In this document: piece after piece, positions 13,955 through 17,610 of the stretch
How the letters are laid out: the number at the start of each line of letters is the position of its first letter
Position numbering within the stretch: position 1 is the stretch's first letter
Assembly: GCA_947448675.1 (NCBI GenBank)
Contig: CANFOR010000029.1
Span: forward strand, 1-17,610
From: Betaproteobacteria bacterium
GTDB lineage: Bacteria; Pseudomonadota; Gammaproteobacteria; Burkholderiales; Burkholderiaceae_C
Direction: 5' to 3'
Length of the DNA stretch: 17,610 nucleotides
Notes under the pieces: generated by a model
The model's input: only the letters and a program-made list of their open reading frames with translations
Told to the model about the DNA's origin: nothing
The model's database searches: none
Position numbers and translations under genes: made by a program

Positions 13955-14770
13955 TCAAGCTCCCTGAAATCCACCCCGACGCAGTGTAATAACCAAGGTG
14001 TCGCGGTGGCCCGCGTCGGCCAGCGGTTGGATGGGGGTGGACTCGTGGATGACGCGTGCGTCGTCGAGCAGCAGCAGGCTCCAGGGCTCGCTTAAGGTGA
14101 AGCGTTGGCCGTGGGGGCCGGCGGCTTCGAAGACGCGGGTTTCGCCGCCCTTGATGCCGCTGCGGCCGACCATAAAGACGGCGACAAAGTCCACGCCGTC
14201 GCGGTGCGCGCCTTCGGGCGTGGGGCGGCCAATGCCGCCTTGGGTGTCGATGCGAAACTGGTGGGCTTCGACAAACCATGGGCCAAGGCTCCCTCCATCA
14301 TCAAGCCCTGCACCCAGCTCGGTATGGGGCTGGGCAACTGGCGCAGTTTGCGGCGCTTGCCGCACTTGCGCGCTGCAGACCTTGCCCAGCCAAACCAGCA
14401 AGCGCGGCCAAACGGGCTGGGCCAGCACACTGCCCTGCATGGGTTCAAACCAGCGCTGCATGCCGCCGTGCAGGGCGTTGTATTCCAGCGGCTGCCAGTG
14501 GGCGCGCTGCGGCAGGGGCGTGAGGCGCTCGCCTTGCAGGGTAAAGCAGGCGTGGCGGCGGTGGCGGTAGTGGCCGCCGTCTTTGAGGTAATGGTCGGGA
14601 GCGAGCTGGTTCCAACTGTCGTTTAAGGCGTTCAGCTCGGCCAGCGTGCAGCCTGAGAGCGCGCTCACATCTTGCGGGCGCAGCACGGCATAGGCGTGGG
14701 CTTGCAGCGCCGCCTGCACTTGCTGCGCGGGCGTCCACACCGGCGCTTGCCAGTCGTCGGGTACGGGCAT
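13955..14770 (-). CDS. 2-oxoglutarate/Fe(II) dioxygenase (PF10014-type)
   Basis: The 271-residue protein has a C-terminal half that matches the 2OG-Fe_Oxy_2 family as I know it from Bacillus isoleucine 4-hydroxylase: metal ligands H189-R-D191 in EGAHRDGVDF and H242 in VIHESTPI, the GGET turn (208-211), FTLSEP (224-229) and Arg256 in HRDTLVITL for the 2-oxoglutarate carboxylate. The N-terminal half has DGGHYRHRRHACF (64-76) and EYNALHGGMQRWFEP (96-110), typical of this subfamily. Family members hydroxylate free amino acids; the substrate here is unknown. A low-complexity Gln/Ala/Pro stretch at about 133-165 looks like an insertion. The ATG at 14770 overlaps the DUF427 stop (TGATG), so an upstream in-frame start at 14854 is unlikely. 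Last gene of the egtB-egtD operon. Confidence 0.85.
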   Translation of the reverse strand: MPVPDDWQAPVWTPAQQVQAALQAHAYAVLRPQDVSALSGCTLAELNALNDSWNQLAPDHYLKDGGHYRHRRHACFTLQGERLTPLPQRAHWQPLEYNALHGGMQRWFEPMQGSVLAQPVWPRLLVWLGKVCSAQVRQAPQTAPVAQPHTELGAGLDDGGSLGPWFVEAHQFRIDTQGGIGRPTPEGAHRDGVDFVAVFMVGRSGIKGGETRVFEAAGPHGQRFTLSEPWSLLLLDDARVIHESTPIQPLADAGHRDTLVITLRRGGFQGA

Positions 14771-15051
14771 CAGGCCAGCACCTGCACGCCCTTCCAAAAG
14801 GCCACATGGCCGCGAATGTCTTCGGCCTCGGGTTTGGGCTCGGCGTAGTACCAAGCGGCGTCGGTGTTCATCTCGCCATTAACCAAGAGCGAGTAGTAGC
14901 TGGCCTGGCCTTTCCAGGGGCAGGTGGTTTTGTGGTTGCTAAAGCTGACGAACTCGCGTGCGAGCGAGTCTGCAGGGAAATAGTGGTTGCCCTCAAGCAC
15001 CACGGTGTGTTCGCTTTGCGCAATGACGGCGCCGTTCCAAATGGCTTTCAT
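14770..15051 (-). CDS. DUF427 domain protein
   Basis: The 93-residue protein MKAIWNGAVIAQS... is a single DUF427 (PF04248) domain. The family hallmarks are TTCPWKGQASYY (42-53), AAWYYAEPKPEA (65-76) and the end HVAFWKGVQV (82-91). No function is established for this domain. It is small, cytoplasmic and without membrane segments. GAGGAG eight bases or so before the ATG at 15051 fixes the start against a longer frame open to 15366, which would overlap egtD. Its stop overlaps the start of the 2-oxoglutarate oxygenase, so the two proteins should be made in similar amounts and may work together. The egtD stop is 34 bases upstream. Confidence 0.9.
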   Translation of the reverse strand: MKAIWNGAVIAQSEHTVVLEGNHYFPADSLAREFVSFSNHKTTCPWKGQASYYSLLVNGEMNTDAAWYYAEPKPEAEDIRGHVAFWKGVQVLA

Positions 15052-15085
15052 GTTCTGCTCCTCAATTTGCTCTTGACTTGGCCGT

Positions 15086-16108
15086 TCAAACAGGGGCCTG
15101 CAGGCAATGCAGGCTGAAATGTTGCTGTGCATCGGTCCACACCGGGCCGGGCTGAAAGCCCGCTTGCTCGGCCAGCGCGTGCAGGCCACTGCGGGTGAAT
15201 TTATACGAATTTTCAGTGTGCAGGGTTTCGCCCTCTTCCAACGTAAACACCTGGCCACACAGGCCCACCTGCTGGCGCTGGCGGCTTTGCAAATGCATTT
15301 CGATGCGCTGCATCGGCGCGTTGTAAAACGCCGCGTGGGCAAAATGCGCCAGCACAAAGTTGGCACCCAGCTCGCGGTTGGCGCGGGCCAAAAGGTTGAG
15401 GTTAAAGGCGGCGGTCACGCCCGCTGCGTCGTTGTAGGCGGCGTGCAGCAGGGCCGGGTCTTTCACCAAATCGACCCCTAAAAGCAGCGCTCCGCCGCGC
15501 AGGGCCTGCGCAGCGTGCTGCAAAAACAATAGCGCCTCGGCAGGCGTAAAGTTGCCCAAGGTGGAGCCAGGGAAAAAGCCCACACGCTGGCCAGCGCTGG
15601 GCAAACGCGCAGGCAGCGCATAGGCCTGGGTGTAGTCGGCCACCACGGGCTCGACACGCAGGCCGGGGTAGTCGGCCCGCAGTGCAGCGCAGGCGGCATG
15701 CAGGTGCTCGCCTGAAATGTCGAGCGGCACGTAGCGCGCGGGGGCTTCTAAAGCCTCCAACAACACACGCACTTTCAGCAGTGAACCCGCGCCAAACTCG
15801 ACGATATCGGCCTGCGGGCCCAGGTGCTGGGCGATGGCCGCTGCGTTGCTCTGCAAAATGCCCAGCTCGGTGCGCGTGGGATAGTACTCGGGCAGCTCGC
15901 AAATGCGGTCGAACAAGGCCGAGCCCGGGGCGTCGTAAAAATATTTGGGCGATATGCTGCGCGGCTGGTTGCCCAGCGCGGCGAGCAGGTCGGTGGCGAA
16001 GCTGCTCGCTGCAGTGGCGTGCACAGTGGTGCGTACAGCAGCAAGGGCAGCGTCGGAGGCTGGGTTAGGCAAGTTGCCCGGCAGATTGGCGGAGAGCACA
16101 GCGCTCAT
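15086..16108 (-). CDS. egtD: L-histidine N-alpha-methyltransferase
   Basis: EgtD trimethylates histidine to hercynine with S-adenosylmethionine, the first step of ergothioneine synthesis. The 340-residue protein (mycobacterial EgtD is about 320) has all the family landmarks: SPKYFYDAPGSALFDRI (53-69), PEYYPTRTE (73-81), the SAM loop VEFGAGSLLKVR (103-114), YVPLDIS (126-132), FFPGSTLGNF (178-187), LLLGVDLVKD (208-217) and YNDAAGVTAAFNLN (225-238). HTENSYKF (297-304) holds a Glu-x-Ser pair in the position that binds the imidazole in EgtD. The ATG at 16108 overlaps the egtB stop by four bases (ATGA), so translation is coupled. A frame extension to 16381 would run into egtB and is rejected. Confidence 0.95.
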   Translation of the reverse strand: MSAVLSANLPGNLPNPASDAALAAVRTTVHATAASSFATDLLAALGNQPRSISPKYFYDAPGSALFDRICELPEYYPTRTELGILQSNAAAIAQHLGPQADIVEFGAGSLLKVRVLLEALEAPARYVPLDISGEHLHAACAALRADYPGLRVEPVVADYTQAYALPARLPSAGQRVGFFPGSTLGNFTPAEALLFLQHAAQALRGGALLLGVDLVKDPALLHAAYNDAAGVTAAFNLNLLARANRELGANFVLAHFAHAAFYNAPMQRIEMHLQSRQRQQVGLCGQVFTLEEGETLHTENSYKFTRSGLHALAEQAGFQPGPVWTDAQQHFSLHCLQAPV

Positions 16109-17493
16109 AAATGGATGTCCTTGGCCAAGCGCAGGCCGCTGAATTGCCAGCGCGCGGCGGGCGCAAAAAAATTGCGGTAGCTGGGCCGGGTGTGGCCTGC
16201 GGGCGTGGCTACGCTGCCACCGCGCAAAACCATTTGCCCGACCATGAATTTTCCGTTGTACTCGGCCACGTCGCCCGCCATGGGCGCAAAGCCGGGGTAA
16301 GGGTCGTAAGACGAGCGCGTCCATTGCCAGGCGCTGGCGTACAACTCGTCCATGCCGCTCAAGCTGCTGGCGGCCTCCCACTCGAACTCAGTGGGCAAGC
16401 GCGCACCAGCCCAGGCGGCGTAGGCTGCGGCTTCGTAAAAACTCAGTTGGCTCACGGGCGCTTCGGGCACCAAGGCTTGCACGCCCTGCAGGCCAAATAC
16501 CTGCCAGTGGTCTGCGGGTGCGCGCGCGTCGCCGGGGGCCAACCAGTAGGCCGGGGCTTGCCAATGCTGGGTCTGCACCAAGGCCCAGCCGTCAGACAGC
16601 CATAGCTCGGGCCTGCGGTAGCCACCATCGGCCACAAAGGCCGCAAACTCGCCGCAGTTGACCAAACGGCTGGCCATGGCAAAGGGGCGCAGCAGCGCGG
16701 CGTGGCGCGGACCTTCGTTGTCAAAGACAAACTGCGCGGCGCTGTTGCGCCAGCCCACTTGCACGATGCCGCCGGGGTGCTCTAGCCAAAGCAGCGCAGC
16801 AGCCGGAGCGGGCAGCTGACTGGCCTGGGCCGCAGAGCCTGGCGCGGGCAGGTCGCTTGGCCCCTGCACTTGCAGTGGCGCTTGCACTGGCGCTGGCGGC
16901 CAAAACGCGGGCAGCAAAGGGTTGCTCCAGAGCGCGTGCAGCATGTCGGTGAGCAACAGCTCTTGGTGCTGCTGCTCGTGCGCAAAGCCCAGGCGCAGCA
17001 AGCCCTGCGCTTGCTGCCAGGTGGGAGCGTCGCTGTGCGCAATGAAGCCCTGCATAGCGGCGTCTACATGCGCGCGGTAGGCCTGCACCTCGGCCAAGCT
17101 CGGGCGCGACAGCAGGCCGCGCTGCGGGCGGGCATGGCGCGGGCCCAGGGCCTCGTAGTAGGAGTTGAACAGGTAGTGAAAGCGCGGGTTAAACACCGCG
17201 TAGCCCGGCTGTAAGGCCTTGAGCACAACCGTCTCAAAAAACCACGTGCTGTGCGCCAAATGCCACTTGCAGGGACTGGCGTCGGGCATGGACTGGATGC
17301 ATTGGTCTTCCGCCGACAGGTGCTGGCTGCGCCGCAAGCTCTCGGCGCGCACGGCGCGGTACTGGGCTTGCATGTCGGCGCGCTCTTGCGCATCAGACCG
17401 CAAACCCTGTGAGGGCTTGGGTGGCACGGGCCACAGGGGCACAGCCGGCGCAGCAGTGGGCGTTAATACATCTTCGGTCAGGGCGGGCAGCAT
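16105..17493 (-). CDS. egtB: Hercynine sulfoxide synthase (ergothioneine EgtB)
   Basis: EgtB is a non-haem iron enzyme joining hercynine to a thiol (gamma-glutamylcysteine or cysteine) with O2. The 462 residues comprise an N-terminal DinB-like domain with the iron ligands His81 in KWHLAHSTWFFE and His172/His176 in FAHEQQHQELLLTD, then a C-terminal FGE-sulfatase domain (about 235-460) with GARLPTEFEWEAA, VLRGGSVATP and SYRNFFAPAARWQFSGLRLA. A Pro/Ala-rich stretch (197-232) joins them. I start at the ATG at 17493; the longer frame to 17583 gives an implausible Arg/Trp-rich N-terminus. No Shine-Dalgarno precedes 17493, and a promoter ends about 9 bases before it. egtA, egtC and a C-S lyase gene are not in the window, so the thiol donor and the last step are supplied elsewhere. 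Confidence 0.94.
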   Translation of the reverse strand: MLPALTEDVLTPTAAPAVPLWPVPPKPSQGLRSDAQERADMQAQYRAVRAESLRRSQHLSAEDQCIQSMPDASPCKWHLAHSTWFFETVVLKALQPGYAVFNPRFHYLFNSYYEALGPRHARPQRGLLSRPSLAEVQAYRAHVDAAMQGFIAHSDAPTWQQAQGLLRLGFAHEQQHQELLLTDMLHALWSNPLLPAFWPPAPVQAPLQVQGPSDLPAPGSAAQASQLPAPAAALLWLEHPGGIVQVGWRNSAAQFVFDNEGPRHAALLRPFAMASRLVNCGEFAAFVADGGYRRPELWLSDGWALVQTQHWQAPAYWLAPGDARAPADHWQVFGLQGVQALVPEAPVSQLSFYEAAAYAAWAGARLPTEFEWEAASSLSGMDELYASAWQWTRSSYDPYPGFAPMAGDVAEYNGKFMVGQMVLRGGSVATPAGHTRPSYRNFFAPAARWQFSGLRLAKDIHL

Positions 17494-17502
17494 GGCGCGA
17501 AG

Positions 17503-17531
17503 ATAACAGAGAACCGGCAGGCCAGTGTCAG
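17503..17531 (-). promoter_or_regulatory. Possible promoter of the egtB operon, near-leaderless
   Basis: On the minus strand CTGACA (17531-17526, 5 of 6 to TTGACA) and TGTTAT (17508-17503, 4 of 6 to TATAAT) are 17 bases apart. Only nine bases separate the -10 box from the egtB ATG, so the transcript would have almost no leader, in line with the lack of a ribosome binding site. Confidence 0.4.
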
Positions 17532-17610
17532 GCCTCGCCGGCCACCACTGCGGGCCCCTCGCCACGCGCTTCCCCCCGCGCATCGCGGCCCATCAGCGCG
17601 GCCACGGCTT
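17528..17610 (-). CDS. 3' end of an unidentified minus-strand gene
   Basis: A frame open from the right edge to TGA at 17530-17528 encodes 26 residues beginning AVAALMGRDARGEA. Third codon positions are nearly all G or C, like the genes around it. It would end 34 bases before the egtB start, so it may be upstream in the same direction. I do not recognise the protein and a chance open frame cannot be excluded. Confidence 0.35.
   Translation of the reverse strand, partial: AVAALMGRDARGEARGEGPAVVAGEA

Noticed and set aside
15052..15366. N-terminal extension of the DUF427 protein
   Set aside because: It overlaps the end of egtD out of frame, and the strong GAGGAG before 15051 fixes the start of a single-domain protein.
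16109..16381. N-terminal extension of EgtD by 91 residues
   Set aside because: It would overlap the conserved C-terminus of EgtB; the ATG at 16108 with the ATGA overlap gives the normal EgtD length.

Overview
The window looks like chromosomal DNA of a GC-rich betaproteobacterium, most likely Comamonadaceae (Rhodoferax/Acidovorax/Polaromonas-like). The evidence is the folC - SPOR protein - cvpA - purF - metZ - gltX gene order, a Bug/TctC-type receptor next to a MobA-type hydroxylase, and short repeats of a kind I recall from that family. The family assignment comes from recognising proteins, not from a database search.

Left part (1-6009), accessory catabolism. A flavin monooxygenase cut by the left edge is translationally coupled to an alpha/beta hydrolase. 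A convergent LysR regulator follows. It is divergent from a Bug-family periplasmic receptor plus a MobA-like 3-hydroxybenzoate 4-monooxygenase. The 107-bp space between regulator and receptor holds a perfect T-N11-A inverted repeat overlapping the -35 box of a good sigma70-type promoter. Together these suggest a small regulated unit for sensing, taking up and hydroxylating an aromatic acid.

Middle (6052-13423, minus strand), housekeeping. The order of transcription is folC (folate), a membrane-anchored SPOR protein, cvpA, purF (purine synthesis), metZ (methionine), gltX (glutamyl-tRNA synthetase), then tRNA-Ala(GGC), tRNA-Glu(TTC) and tRNA-Asp(GTC). The run ends at a bidirectional terminator shared with mobA. 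Spacing is tight (1-33 nt) from folC through gltX, so this is probably one long operon.

Right part (13507-17610). A small ArsC/Spx-like protein is convergent with a minus-strand operon: egtB, egtD (ergothioneine synthesis core), a DUF427 protein and a PF10014-type 2-oxoglutarate/Fe(II) oxygenase. Two of its three junctions are stop/start overlaps. The co-transcription of an uncharacterised oxygenase and a DUF427 protein with ergothioneine genes is the best candidate for an undescribed pathway extension here. The tail of another minus-strand gene seems to lie at the right edge.

Across the window I find five copies of a 17-bp signature, GCTA-N9-TAGC. Two lie inside coding sequence (folC and the SPOR gene), one supplies the stop codon of the hydrolase, one sits between two tRNAs and one lies between convergent genes. 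This looks like a dispersed repeat family that has invaded genes in frame. The only stretch above 300 bases without a protein gene is 6010-6462, which holds the terminator, three tRNAs, one repeat copy and a probable tRNA promoter.
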